From CBDAUN01 sp965214875 (lineage in GTDB: Bacteria > Pseudomonadota > Gammaproteobacteria > Arenicellales > JAJDZL01): a stretch of DNA of 64,000 nucleotides. The stretch spans positions 558,001 through 622,000 of the forward strand of contig OZ243980.1 in the NCBI GenBank assembly GCA_965214875.1, read 5' to 3'. Below are positions 19,275 to 28,286 of the stretch, one piece after another. Made by a program: the position numbers and the translations under genes. Each line of letters starts with the position of its first letter. Within the stretch, counting starts at the first letter, position 1. Under the pieces are notes generated by a model, which was not told the origin of the DNA, did no database searches, and saw nothing but the letters and a program-made list of their open reading frames with translations.

Positions 19275-19889
19275 ATGACCTCACTTCTTGTACTTTTCTA
19301 TAGCCGCGACGGCAGCGTGGAGCGGATCGCGAAACTGATCGCTAGAGGAATCAATCGTGTCGATGACTGCGAAGCTGTCGTGCGCCGCGTTCCCGAAGTG
19401 TCCTCTGTGGCGCAAGCGGTTGAACCCGAGATTCCAGAAAGCGGCTATCCGTATGCAGCCTTGCGCGATCTAGAACTGTGCGACGGACTGGCGCTCGGCA
19501 GTCCGACCCGGTTTGGCAATATGGCCGCTCCTTTGAAAAGCTTTCTTGACTCGACCACCGAAATATGGCTGTCCGGCAAGCTGGTTGGCAAGCCGGCGGC
19601 GTGCTTCACTTCAACCGGCTCGATGCATGGCGGGCAGGAATCAACCTTGCTTTCGATGATGACGCCGCTGCTCCATCACGGGATGGTGATCGTGGGAATT
19701 CCGTTCACCGAGCGCGAGCTGTCCGGCACGACGGCTGGCGGCACGCCTTACGGCGCCTCCCATGTGGCAGGCGCGACTGGCGGGAAGCCTTTTACCAAAG
19801 ACGAAGAGCGACTTTGTGTCGTGCTTGGCGAACGGCTGGCCGCAACCGCAAAGGCGCTCAAAGCGGCTAAGCAAAGTTCGCCTAATTGA
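19275..19889 (+). CDS. wrbA: NAD(P)H:quinone oxidoreductase, WrbA type
   Basis: 204-residue flavodoxin-like protein of the WrbA family, which reduces quinones with two electrons using FMN. The phosphate loop is YSRDGSVERIAKL at residues 8-20; the family signatures are GSPTRFGNMAAPLKSFLD and the C-terminal segment GTTAGGTPYGASHVAG. Length is normal for WrbA. ATG 19,275 gives the standard N-terminus MTSLLVLFYS. It converges on hda with an 8-base overlap of 3' ends. Confidence 0.92.
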   Translation: MTSLLVLFYSRDGSVERIAKLIARGINRVDDCEAVVRRVPEVSSVAQAVEPEIPESGYPYAALRDLELCDGLALGSPTRFGNMAAPLKSFLDSTTEIWLSGKLVGKPAACFTSTGSMHGGQESTLLSMMTPLLHHGMVIVGIPFTERELSGTTAGGTPYGASHVAGATGGKPFTKDEERLCVVLGERLAATAKALKAAKQSSPN

Positions 19890-20562
19890 GCTCAAGCTGA
19901 TTGATCAGCGGGATCGTGATTTTCCGGTGCTGTTCAAGCGAAGATCGCTCAACCTGATGCAGCAAGCGGAGTACCGAATGCATATTGCGGCAATACCGAT
20001 TGATGGCGTAGCGAGCGACATGCTGTTCAATGTTCATGCCGCGCCGGGCGGCGCGGTCGACCAAAATCGAGATGCGGTCTTCGTCGCTGACTGGCCGCAG
20101 TCTCAGCACCTGCTGGCCTGAAAGGCGGCTTTGCAGATCGGGCAAATTCAGTTCAAGCGCATCCGGCGGCGCTTTGGCAGCGACCAGAATCTTCGTTGCC
20201 GGCAGGTCTCGCCGCTCAAGCAGCGTCATCATGCCTTGCTCCCATTCTTTGCGGCCGGCGGCCGCTTCGAAATTGTCAAAGCATATCAGTTCGTGGCTAT
20301 CGAGCATGTCCAGCACATCTGCCCCGACTCGCTGGTCAGCGACAGATAGATACAAGCTTGAGCCGAACAGCTTGCATGCTGCAAACAACAGATGGGTCTT
20401 GCCAACGCCGCTCTCCCCCCATATATAGGTTGTTGCGCCGGTATCCGAGTCGCTTAGAAACTCGCGCAGCAATGCGAGAACTTCCCGATTTCTGCTAGGG
20501 TGGAAGTTGTCGAAGCCCGCATAATCCGGCAGTCCAAGCGCCATGGTGTGCTGCCGCACCAT
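19882..20562 (-). CDS. hda: DnaA regulatory inactivator Hda
   Basis: 226-residue DnaA-like AAA+ protein. Hda binds the DNA-loaded sliding clamp and stimulates ATP hydrolysis by DnaA, preventing over-initiation. N-terminal clamp-binding motif QHTMALGLP, then FDNFHPSRNREVLALL, Walker A GESGVGKTHLL, Walker B LICFDNFEA. It lacks the DnaA DNA-binding domain IV. The start ATG overlaps the stop codon of the upstream phosphatidyltransferase gene by one base, so the pair is translationally coupled. Confidence 0.92.
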   Translation of the reverse strand: MVRQHTMALGLPDYAGFDNFHPSRNREVLALLREFLSDSDTGATTYIWGESGVGKTHLLFAACKLFGSSLYLSVADQRVGADVLDMLDSHELICFDNFEAAAGRKEWEQGMMTLLERRDLPATKILVAAKAPPDALELNLPDLQSRLSGQQVLRLRPVSDEDRISILVDRAARRGMNIEQHVARYAINRYCRNMHSVLRLLHQVERSSLEQHRKITIPLINQLELN

Positions 20563-21128
20563 CAATCGGAACCGCCTGCGTCTTTTCTATAGCTCCGGCG
20601 TATCGCCCAAACCCAAACGTATTGGACTCCGCTGATGATGGTTGATGCAACGACCATCCACAACAGCAAGGCGTCAATCGGATTCGGCTGTAGCCAGGCA
20701 GTGTTTTCGAGAAGTACTGCGATGACATAAGAAATTTGCAGCAAGGTGTTGGCTTTGCTTATCATGCTCGGTTGCATCGGGATGTCATCGTCGAGCGCAA
20801 GCAGCAGATAGCCGCCTACAATTACCAGATCGCGAAAAATGACCAGCAATACCAGTTCGAACGGAATCAGCGATTGCCATGCCAGCATGCAATACGCAGA
20901 AATGATTAAAATCTTGTCTGCGAGCGGATCAAGGCGCGCGCCGAATTCCGTAACAAAATTGAATCGCTTGGCGATCCAGCCGTCAAGGCTGTCGGTCAGT
21001 CCAGCGACCACAAACAGGATTAACGCCGACTCGAAATCTTCCGACTGAAGCAGTAGAATCATCAGCGGCGCACAACCGATGCGCAGCAGGGTGAGAAGGT
21101 TGGGAATTTGCCCCAATAACGCAGTCAT
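20562..21128 (-). CDS. CDP-alcohol phosphatidyltransferase family protein
   Basis: 188-residue inner-membrane enzyme of the PgsA/Pcs class, transferring a phosphatidyl group from CDP-diacylglycerol to an alcohol. The CDP-alcohol motif is complete: DSLDGWIAKRFN followed by GARLDPLADK. About five to six hydrophobic helices. The substrate is not certain; the hda neighbourhood in gammaproteobacteria often carries such a gene beside purM. Divergent from purM across 67 bases. Confidence 0.88.
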   Translation of the reverse strand: MTALLGQIPNLLTLLRIGCAPLMILLLQSEDFESALILFVVAGLTDSLDGWIAKRFNFVTEFGARLDPLADKILIISAYCMLAWQSLIPFELVLLVIFRDLVIVGGYLLLALDDDIPMQPSMISKANTLLQISYVIAVLLENTAWLQPNPIDALLLWMVVASTIISGVQYVWVWAIRRSYRKDAGGSD

Positions 21129-21195
21129 CTTCCTTGTTGGACAGTTGTTTTCGAAACGCCGTAAGTATACGCTACAACGTAATTAATTCTCGCAG

Positions 21196-22263
21196 ATGTG
21201 CACCAAATTGATGGATCGGCAAAAAGACCGGAACGAATCCTTCAGCTACCGCAATTCCGGGGTCGATATCAAGTGTGCGGATCGTCTCATTGAGACCGTC
21301 ACGCCAGCGATGACACGCACTTCCCGACCGGGCTGGATCAGCATGCCGCGTGGCTTCGGCGCCTTGTTCGAGGTGCCTAAGGGATATCGCGACCCGGTTC
21401 TGGTGAGCGGTACAGATGGAGTTGGAACCAAGTTGAAAGTTGTTTTCGAACTTGATCGGCATGAAACAATCGGCATCGATCTTGTCGCCATGTGCGTCAA
21501 CGACATCATCGCGCATGGTGCAGAGCCGCTTTTTTTTCTGGACTACTTCGCTACCGGTGAACTGGAAAGCGATACCGCCCGCGAGGTCATCGAGGGCATT
21601 GCAAGCGGCTGCGAGCAGGCGGGGTGCGCATTGGTGGGCGGTGAAACTGCCGAAATGCCGGGCATGTATGCGCTTGGAGAATACGATTTGGCGGGCTTTG
21701 CTGTGGGCGTGGTCGAAAAGGACCGCATCATCAATGGAGACGGCGTGTCGCCGGGAGATGTTATCATCGGTGCCGCATCGTCGGGTGTGCACGCAAACGG
21801 ATTTTCGTTGATTCGCAATGTGATTGCTCAACGCAAGATTCCGTTGAGCGAGAATATTGGCGGAGTATCGCTCGGCGCGCTGCTATTGACACCGACCCGC
21901 ATTTATGCCCGTGCTGTGCGCGAAATCTTGCAACAGGCGCGGGTTTCCGCAATTGCCCACATTACAGGCGGCGGAATGCCTGGCAACGTGAACAGAGTGC
22001 TGCCGGATGGAACTAAGGGAATCATCGATGGCCGGTCGTGGCGGCGTTCAGCGATATTCGATTGGCTGCAAGCTACGGCATCAATCGACTCGCACGAGAT
22101 GCTTGCGACGTTCAATTGCGGCATCGGCATGGTTTTTGTGGCTCCTTCCGATGAAGCCGCTACCATCGTTAGAATCCTGGAACGTGAAGGCATCCAATCT
22201 TGGCAAATTGGTGAAGTTGTGGCATCGCAAGGAGCGGGGCAGCTTGAAATCCGTGGTTTGTAG
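21196..22263 (+). CDS. purM: phosphoribosylformylglycinamidine cyclo-ligase
   Basis: 355-residue AIR synthase, step five of purine synthesis. Signatures in order: YRNSGVDIKCADRLIE, GFGALFEVPKGY, VLVSGTDGVGTKLKVVFEL, CVNDIIAHGAEPLFFLDYFATG, LVGGETAEMPGMY, SSGVHANGFSLIR, ITGGGMPGNVNRVLPDG. The N-terminus is about 10 residues longer than usual; MDRQKD at 21,211 is an alternative start. The 3' end overlaps purN. Confidence 0.95.
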   Translation: MCTKLMDRQKDRNESFSYRNSGVDIKCADRLIETVTPAMTRTSRPGWISMPRGFGALFEVPKGYRDPVLVSGTDGVGTKLKVVFELDRHETIGIDLVAMCVNDIIAHGAEPLFFLDYFATGELESDTAREVIEGIASGCEQAGCALVGGETAEMPGMYALGEYDLAGFAVGVVEKDRIINGDGVSPGDVIIGAASSGVHANGFSLIRNVIAQRKIPLSENIGGVSLGALLLTPTRIYARAVREILQQARVSAIAHITGGGMPGNVNRVLPDGTKGIIDGRSWRRSAIFDWLQATASIDSHEMLATFNCGIGMVFVAPSDEAATIVRILEREGIQSWQIGEVVASQGAGQLEIRGL

Positions 22264-22924
22264 TGCGCCGATCAAGATTGTTGCTTTGGCATCCGGTAAA
22301 GGCTCGAACTTGCAAGCGATTCTCGATTGTTGCGAGCAGCGTGAGATTGATGCGCAAGTGGTTGCCGTATTCAGCGATGTCGCTGGAGCGCGCGCATTAA
22401 GGCGCGCTAAGGCCAAAGGCGTTCCCGCAATCTGTCTAAGTGCAAAGGGGTTTGCAAGCCGTGAAGCCTATGATGAGGAACTTCGTCGCCAGATTGACGG
22501 ATTTAATCCCGATTTGATCGTGCTGGCCGGATTCATGCGTATTCTTGGAGAACGATTCGTCAAGCGGTGGCCGTTTCGTATAATGAACGTGCACCCTTCG
22601 CTGCTTCCGGCGCACAAGGGCTTGCATACGCATCAGAGAGTTTTGGATAAAGGCGAAAAGCTGCATGGAGCGACCGTTCATTTTGTTACGCCTAAGCTGG
22701 ATGATGGCCCCATCATTGTCCAGGCTGAAGTCGTCGTCGATGGCGACGACAATGCCTTAGATCTTCAGCGCAAAGTGCATCAGCGCGAATACCAAATCTA
22801 TCCTCTTGCAATCCAGTGGTTTGCGCAAGGTCGACTGTCCGTGAAGGGACAAAGCGTTCTGCTTGACGGGCGACGATCGACGCAGCAGCATCTGGGCGCA
22901 TACGACACCGTTGCGGGTGGCTAG
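22244..22924 (+). CDS. purN: phosphoribosylglycinamide formyltransferase
   Basis: Transfers a formyl group from 10-formyl-tetrahydrofolate to GAR. Signatures: IVALASGKGSNLQAILD, LAGFMRILGERFVKRW, and catalytic IMNVHPSLLPAHKGLHTHQR with HGATVHFVTPKLDDGPIIVQ. No ATG is near the family N-terminus. TTG 22,244 with GGAG 9 bases upstream is chosen (GTG 22,253 is possible), giving a 20-base overlap with purM. The C-terminal tail of about 20 residues is longer than average. Confidence 0.92.
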   Translation: MKSVVCSAPIKIVALASGKGSNLQAILDCCEQREIDAQVVAVFSDVAGARALRRAKAKGVPAICLSAKGFASREAYDEELRRQIDGFNPDLIVLAGFMRILGERFVKRWPFRIMNVHPSLLPAHKGLHTHQRVLDKGEKLHGATVHFVTPKLDDGPIIVQAEVVVDGDDNALDLQRKVHQREYQIYPLAIQWFAQGRLSVKGQSVLLDGRRSTQQHLGAYDTVAGG

Positions 22925-23686
22925 ATGAGAAAGTTGAAGTGCAAACGTTGGCGGGTCGGCATTGCGCTTTGGTCTTTTGCCGTCGCGATGCTCGGAGTTG
23001 TTCAAAGCAGCGCCACTGCACAGCAATTCGACCCGCCTCAGTTCGATGTCTCCTATGCGGTGATATTCGATGGCATTGATGCGGGCATGAGTCGCCGCTC
23101 CTTTCGAAAAGACGCAAGCGGCGTTGTTTCAGTTGCTCATGTTCTTGAAGTGAACTCTTTGTTGCAAATGCTCGGAGCCGACCCGCTGCGCCACATCATG
23201 GCTGCATCGATTCTGCCTGATGGGCGCGTGATGCCGCAACGATTCTTCTACTCAGACGAATCCGAAGGAAAGGGGCTATCCGAGGCGATATTTGATTGGG
23301 AGTCGCGCCAGTTGATTGTCGAGGGTGGAAAATATGCAAACAGTCGCGTCGAGCTGCCGCAGGCTGATGAAGTTCTAGATTGGGAATCTTGGTATCTTTC
23401 GTTGCTGCTGCGGCCCGTGCAGTCGTTTGCGGGACAAAAGGTTGCCATTGCGGAGATTGATGGCATCAAAAAATACACCTACGGGAAAGTTACCGCAGAA
23501 ACTTTAAATACAGCCGTCGGTGCGTTTGAGGTGCACAAGCTGTCGATGACCAGAGACGATCGCAAGAACCGGGGCTTTACCGTGTGGCTTGCCCCTGAAC
23601 TGGCAAATCTGCCAGTGAAGATTCAGCGCAAAAGGAAAGATCGGGTCAGCGAGTTGAATATCACGCAGGTCGACTGGATCGAATAG
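22925..23686 (+). CDS. DUF3108 domain secreted protein
   Basis: 253-residue protein with a signal peptide (basic start, hydrophobic core about residues 12-31, ATAQ cleavage region). The rest matches the DUF3108 pattern: FDVSYAVIFDGIDAGMSRRSF early, YGKVTAETLNTAVGAFEVHKL in the middle, GFTVWLAPELANLPVKIQ near the end. Such genes are regularly next to purN in gammaproteobacteria. A beta-rich periplasmic protein of unknown role. It starts right after the purN stop, so it is part of the purM-purN operon. Confidence 0.87.
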   Translation: MRKLKCKRWRVGIALWSFAVAMLGVVQSSATAQQFDPPQFDVSYAVIFDGIDAGMSRRSFRKDASGVVSVAHVLEVNSLLQMLGADPLRHIMAASILPDGRVMPQRFFYSDESEGKGLSEAIFDWESRQLIVEGGKYANSRVELPQADEVLDWESWYLSLLLRPVQSFAGQKVAIAEIDGIKKYTYGKVTAETLNTAVGAFEVHKLSMTRDDRKNRGFTVWLAPELANLPVKIQRKRKDRVSELNITQVDWIE

Positions 23687-23721
23687 CCTGAGGACTGCTA
23701 TTGCATTGCAGCTGGGCGCTG

Positions 23722-25983
23722 TTAAGTTTTCGCGAGCGACTTCTCGCCAATGCACTTAAGGTCCAGTTTGCCTCTTTTGACCGTGACGGTCAAACTGCCG
23801 CCGTCGGCGAGCTCGCCGAACAGCAATTCGTTTGCAATCGGCTTTTTCAGGTGTTCCTGAATGCAGCGTTGCATTGGACGGGCGCCCATTGCGGCATCGA
23901 ATCCTTTCTCGCCTAGCCAGCTTCGCGCCTTGCTGTCGACATGCAGCATGACGTTCTTGTCCTGAAGCTGCTGCTCAAGTTCCATCAAGAACTTGTCGAC
24001 AACCAGAAGAATGTTTTTTTCGTCCAGCGAATTGAACCGGATAATCGAATCTAGACGGTTTCTGAACTCGGGCGTGAATAGCTTCTTGATCGCCTTTTGA
24101 TCATCCATCGAGTGATCTTGCTGAGTAAAGCCGATAGAGGATCGAGACATTTCGCTAGCCCCGGCATTGGTTGTCATGATGATGATGACATTGCGGAAAT
24201 CCGCTTTGCGGCCGTTGTTGTCGGTCAGCGTGCCGTAGTCCATGATTTGCAGCATGATGTTGAATACATCGGGGTGCGCCTTTTCGATTTCATCAAGCAG
24301 CACCACCGCATGCGGTGCCTTGTTGATAGCTTCGGTCAGCTGGCCTCCTTGGTCGTAGCCGACATAGCCCGGAGGGGCGCCGACGAGGCGCGAGACAGAG
24401 TGCCGCTCCATATATTCTGACATGTCAAAGCGATGCAGCTCGATTCCAAGGGTGTGGGCAAGCTGCCGAGTCACTTCGGTTTTGCCGACCCCGGTCGGTC
24501 CGGTAAACAGGAATGACGAAATTGGTCGATCCGGGTTGCCCATGCCAGTACGCGAGAGCTTGATAGCGTCGCTCAATGCGTCAATGGCTTCATCTTGGCC
24601 GAACACAACCAGCTTCAAGTCGCGATCAATGTTGCGCAGTGCGCTGATATCGTCCGTTGACACGCTTCGCGGGGGTATTCGGGCAATTCTAGAGACAACT
24701 TTTTCGATTTCCTTGATGCTGACGGTGCGCTTTCGCTTTTGCACTGGCACCAGATGGGTCTGGGCGCCGGCTTCGTCGATGACATCGATGGCCTTGTCGG
24801 GGAGCTTGCGATCGTTGATGTGCCGCGCAGACAGCTCCGCCGCGGCGCGGATCGCGGGTAGCGTGTAGCGCACGTCGTGGTGCTGTTCGTAGCGCGATTT
24901 CAGACCGCGCAAAATTTTCACGGTATCCGGAATGCTCGGTTCGACGATATCGATTTTCTGGAACCTGCGCGCAAGCGCGCGATCCTTTTCAAACACGGTG
25001 CGAAATTCCGTAAAGGTGGTTGATCCCATGCATCGCAAGCCGCCCGATACCAGCAATGGCTTGAGGATGTTGGATGCGTCCATGGTCGCGCCCGAAGCCG
25101 CGCCCGCGCCAATAACGGTATGGATCTCGTCGATAAACAATATTGCTCCGGGGGCGTCCTGCAGCTCCTGAACCACGGCTTTAAGTCGTTCTTCAAAATC
25201 GCCGCGGTATTTGGTGCCGGCAAGCAGCGCGCCCATGTCGAGCGAGTAGATTTGGGATTCACTAAGCGCATCTGGAATGTCGCTTTCGACGATTCTTTTC
25301 GCTAAGCCTTCAGCAATTGCGGTTTTGCCGACCCCGGCATCGCCTACGAATAGGGGATTGTTCTTGTTGCGGCGGCACAGAATCTGCACAGTTCTCAAAA
25401 TCTCGTCTTCCCGGCCGATGAGCGGATCAATCTTGTCGTTTCGAGCCAGTTCGTTCAGATTGCGGGTATACAGCGAAAGCGGGCTTGGTTCTTTTTCGGG
25501 CTGTTCCGATTCGACCGGAACTTCGCTGTCTTCGTCTGAAGGGGCGGCACCCGATTTGCCGATGCCATGAGAGACATAGCGCACGACATCGTAGCGCTGA
25601 ACATCCTGAGCATGCAGAAAGTGAACCGCATTCGATTCGTTTTCACCATAGATGGCCACCAGTACCTGTTCGCAAATCACTTCTTTTTTGCCGGCATTTT
25701 GCACACTGAGCAATGCCCGTTGAAGCACGCGCCTAAATCCGTGTGTGGTTCTTGGCTCGGACTGCATTTCGCTAGTCATTTCAGGAACATGGTCGCGAAT
25801 GAAAAACTCCAGCATGTATCTCAATTCGCCGACATCCGCATCGCAGGCGGCCAGAACTTTTTCCACGCCCTGGTCATCTAGAATGGACAGCAGCAGATGC
25901 TCAACCGTTACAAATTCGTGATTCTTTTCGCGCGCCATCGCGATGGCTTGATTCAGTCTTTCTTCTAGTTGTGTAGAGAACAT
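23722..25983 (-). CDS. clpA: ATP-dependent Clp protease ATP-binding subunit ClpA
   Basis: 753 residues, normal for ClpA. Double Clp-N repeat (1-145), first AAA+ module with GDAGVGKT and ILFIDEIHTVIG (about 210-300), second with GPTGVGKTEVT and VVLLDEIEKAHPDVFN (about 490-570), then the Clp-D2-small domain with KGFDAAMGARPMQRCIQ. It unfolds N-degron and other substrates for ClpP. It follows clpS by one base in the same operon and converges with the DUF3108 gene. Confidence 0.96.
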   Translation of the reverse strand: MFSTQLEERLNQAIAMAREKNHEFVTVEHLLLSILDDQGVEKVLAACDADVGELRYMLEFFIRDHVPEMTSEMQSEPRTTHGFRRVLQRALLSVQNAGKKEVICEQVLVAIYGENESNAVHFLHAQDVQRYDVVRYVSHGIGKSGAAPSDEDSEVPVESEQPEKEPSPLSLYTRNLNELARNDKIDPLIGREDEILRTVQILCRRNKNNPLFVGDAGVGKTAIAEGLAKRIVESDIPDALSESQIYSLDMGALLAGTKYRGDFEERLKAVVQELQDAPGAILFIDEIHTVIGAGAASGATMDASNILKPLLVSGGLRCMGSTTFTEFRTVFEKDRALARRFQKIDIVEPSIPDTVKILRGLKSRYEQHHDVRYTLPAIRAAAELSARHINDRKLPDKAIDVIDEAGAQTHLVPVQKRKRTVSIKEIEKVVSRIARIPPRSVSTDDISALRNIDRDLKLVVFGQDEAIDALSDAIKLSRTGMGNPDRPISSFLFTGPTGVGKTEVTRQLAHTLGIELHRFDMSEYMERHSVSRLVGAPPGYVGYDQGGQLTEAINKAPHAVVLLDEIEKAHPDVFNIMLQIMDYGTLTDNNGRKADFRNVIIIMTTNAGASEMSRSSIGFTQQDHSMDDQKAIKKLFTPEFRNRLDSIIRFNSLDEKNILLVVDKFLMELEQQLQDKNVMLHVDSKARSWLGEKGFDAAMGARPMQRCIQEHLKKPIANELLFGELADGGSLTVTVKRGKLDLKCIGEKSLAKT

Positions 25984-25984
25984 G

Positions 25985-26299
25985 CTATTCGGGTTCCATC
26001 ATGCATTGGAGGGGATGTCCTTCGCGCTCAGCGACCGCGAGGACGTCTCGCACCTTCATTTCGGCAATTTCGCGGGTAAACAGGCCGCATACGCCGCGTC
26101 CTGATTTGTGCACGATCAGCATCAGGCTGATCGCTTCTTGTTCCTGCATGGCAAAGACATGCCTGAGGATATTGACGACAAATTCCATCGGCGTGTAATC
26201 GTCATTGACCAGAACCACTTTGTAGAGCCGAGGTTTTTTAAGCTTCGGCTTTGCAACATCTATCTGTGGACCGCGTGTGGTGCTTATCGATGCAGGCAT
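25985..26299 (-). CDS. clpS: ClpS adaptor
   Basis: 104-residue adaptor that hands N-end-rule substrates to ClpA. The disordered N-terminal arm is followed by the core: YKVVLVNDDYTPMEFVVNIL, the ligand-pocket region HKSGRGVCGLFTREIAE, and a C-terminal HPLQCMMEPE. Stop and clpA start are one base apart. Confidence 0.95.
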   Translation of the reverse strand: MPASISTTRGPQIDVAKPKLKKPRLYKVVLVNDDYTPMEFVVNILRHVFAMQEQEAISLMLIVHKSGRGVCGLFTREIAEMKVRDVLAVAEREGHPLQCMMEPE

Positions 26300-26479
26300 T
26301 GGCTAGCTAAATCTGAGAATTCATCAAACGTATAATTTGAGGATTATGTTTGGTTCTTATTATTGGACTTTGCCGGTATTGTACACCACGCAACTTCTGG
26401 TGCGTGGTGTCTGATTTGGTTAGAATGCAAAACGTACATGGCATTTCTTTTGAGGTTTTCAACCTTGCCGAGCTGGCCC

Positions 26480-27565
26480 ATGCCGAGCAATAGCAAAACC
26501 AGGTCAGTCGCCATTGGCATGTCGGGCGGAGTGGACTCTTCCGTGGCGGCGGCGCTTCTGGTCGAGCAGGGATACGATGTGACTGGTCTTTTCATGAAGA
26601 ACTGGGAGGAAGACGACAACGATGGCAACTGCAATGCTGAACAGGATCTCGCTGATGCCCGGCAAGTATGCAAGACGCTGGGCATCAATCTGGAAACGGT
26701 CAACTTTTCATATGAATACTGGGAACGGGTATTTTCCGGATTCGTCAGTGAACTGAAGTCGGGGCGAACCCCGAACCCTGACATTGTTTGCAACGTAGAA
26801 ATCAAGTTCAAGGAATTTCCCCAGTGGGCGTTGCGCAACGGCACCGACTTTGTCGCTACGGGGCACTATGCCAGGCTGTCATGCGATGCCGATGGAATCA
26901 AGCTGCGCAAGGGGGCGGATTCAGACAAGGATCAGACCTATTTTCTATATGCATTGCATCCAGACGCTTTATCTAGGGCGATTTTTCCGGTTGGCCATTT
27001 GACTAAAGACGAAGTCCGTTTGCGGGCGAAGGAATTCGGTTTTTCAAATTTCAGCAAAAAGGGCAGCACCGGGATATGCTTTATTGGTCGGCGCAATTTC
27101 CGATCATTTATCAGCCGATACACAGGTTCGCAGCGCGGCGTGATCGAAACGCCGAATGGCAAGATCGTCGGCGAGCATGATGGTGCGTTTTTGTACACCA
27201 TCGGTCAGCGCACCGGTCTTGGGATCGGTGGCCCTGGGCAGTCTTGGTATGTTGCGTCAAAGGATGTGAAGCGAAATGCGCTGATCGCAGTCCAAGGACA
27301 TGATCATCCGCTGCTTTATAGCCGTGTTGTACGGGTGTCGGGATTGAACTGGATCAGCCGGCCAAAGGTGTTTCCGGCTGAAGTGGAGGCAAAGGTGCGC
27401 TATCGGGGCGAGGGGCAAAAGTGTCTGGTGCGCGAGGAGGGCGCTGATCAGGCGCTTGTCGAGTTTGAGGTGCCGGCAAGAGCGGTTGCGCCGGGCCAGT
27501 CGATTGTTTTCTATGATCAGGACGTATGCCTCGGCGGCGCTTTGATCGATCTAGCGCAAGCATAG
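26480..27565 (+). CDS. mnmA: tRNA 2-thiouridylase MnmA
   Basis: 361-residue thiouridylase acting on U34 of tRNA-Lys, -Glu and -Gln. PP-loop SGGVDSSVAAALL at residues 13-25, MKNWEEDDNDG, active-site Cys in NPDIVCNVEIKF and in STGICFIG, and GQRTGLGIGG. ATG 26,480 is chosen because MPSNSKTRSVAIGMSGG matches the family start; an upstream in-frame ATG gives a long non-family extension. coaE follows after 6 bases. Confidence 0.95.
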   Translation: MPSNSKTRSVAIGMSGGVDSSVAAALLVEQGYDVTGLFMKNWEEDDNDGNCNAEQDLADARQVCKTLGINLETVNFSYEYWERVFSGFVSELKSGRTPNPDIVCNVEIKFKEFPQWALRNGTDFVATGHYARLSCDADGIKLRKGADSDKDQTYFLYALHPDALSRAIFPVGHLTKDEVRLRAKEFGFSNFSKKGSTGICFIGRRNFRSFISRYTGSQRGVIETPNGKIVGEHDGAFLYTIGQRTGLGIGGPGQSWYVASKDVKRNALIAVQGHDHPLLYSRVVRVSGLNWISRPKVFPAEVEAKVRYRGEGQKCLVREEGADQALVEFEVPARAVAPGQSIVFYDQDVCLGGALIDLAQA

Positions 27566-27571
27566 GCGGTC

Positions 27572-28186
27572 ATGTTTTCGGTTGGCTTGACCGGCGGTAT
27601 TGGGAGCGGCAAGAGCACGGTTGCTGCAGAGTTTGCCAAGCGCGGCGTTTCGATCGTTGATCTCGACCTGATTGCCAGACAGATCGTTGCGCCCGGGCTG
27701 CCAGCGCACCGGGAAGTGGTTGAAGCATTCGGTCCCCAAATCGTGGAGCGGGGCGGTCGGCTGAACCGAGCCAAGTTGCGTCACGAAGTGTTCAGCGATT
27801 CCGCGAAAAAAACTGTTCTTGAGAATATATTGCATCCGCGAATCTATCGTCAGATGCAGCAAAGTTTGAAGCAAGTGGTTTCCGCCTATGGCATGGTCGT
27901 TATCCCGTTGCTTGCGGAAAGTTCGCGCGCATATCCTCTGGATCGGGTGCTGGTCGTGGATGCGGCGCAATCTGACCAGTTGCTGCGCGTGACCAAGCGA
28001 GATGACCAGACGGCTGAAGAGGTTCAACGGATTATCGAAGCTCAGGCGGTGCGCGGCGACCGCCTTGCGATCGCCGATGACGTGATTCAAAATTCTGGAA
28101 CCCTGGAAGAGCTGGCCGAAAAGATCGATGCGATGCATCGGTTGTATCTGGAGCTGGCGCAGCAAAAAAGTTGTGAACGAGGATGA
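27572..28186 (+). CDS. coaE: dephospho-CoA kinase
   Basis: 204 residues, the last step of CoA synthesis. P-loop GLTGGIGSGKSTVAAEFA at residues 5-22, VDLDLIARQIVAPG with the conserved D-x-D, HPRIYRQM, and VIPLLAES (usual VPLLFE, slightly altered). In many gammaproteobacteria coaE follows pilD; here it is coupled to mnmA instead. Confidence 0.95.
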   Translation: MFSVGLTGGIGSGKSTVAAEFAKRGVSIVDLDLIARQIVAPGLPAHREVVEAFGPQIVERGGRLNRAKLRHEVFSDSAKKTVLENILHPRIYRQMQQSLKQVVSAYGMVVIPLLAESSRAYPLDRVLVVDAAQSDQLLRVTKRDDQTAEEVQRIIEAQAVRGDRLAIADDVIQNSGTLEELAEKIDAMHRLYLELAQQKSCERG

Positions 28187-28286
28187 ATTTCGATAAGAGT
28201 GGGCGCAACTTAATTGGGCGGCATGCAGCGCCGGCTCTATTCAGATTCTGCAGGCCCGATGTACGGCTTGAGGCGAGGTGTTTCAT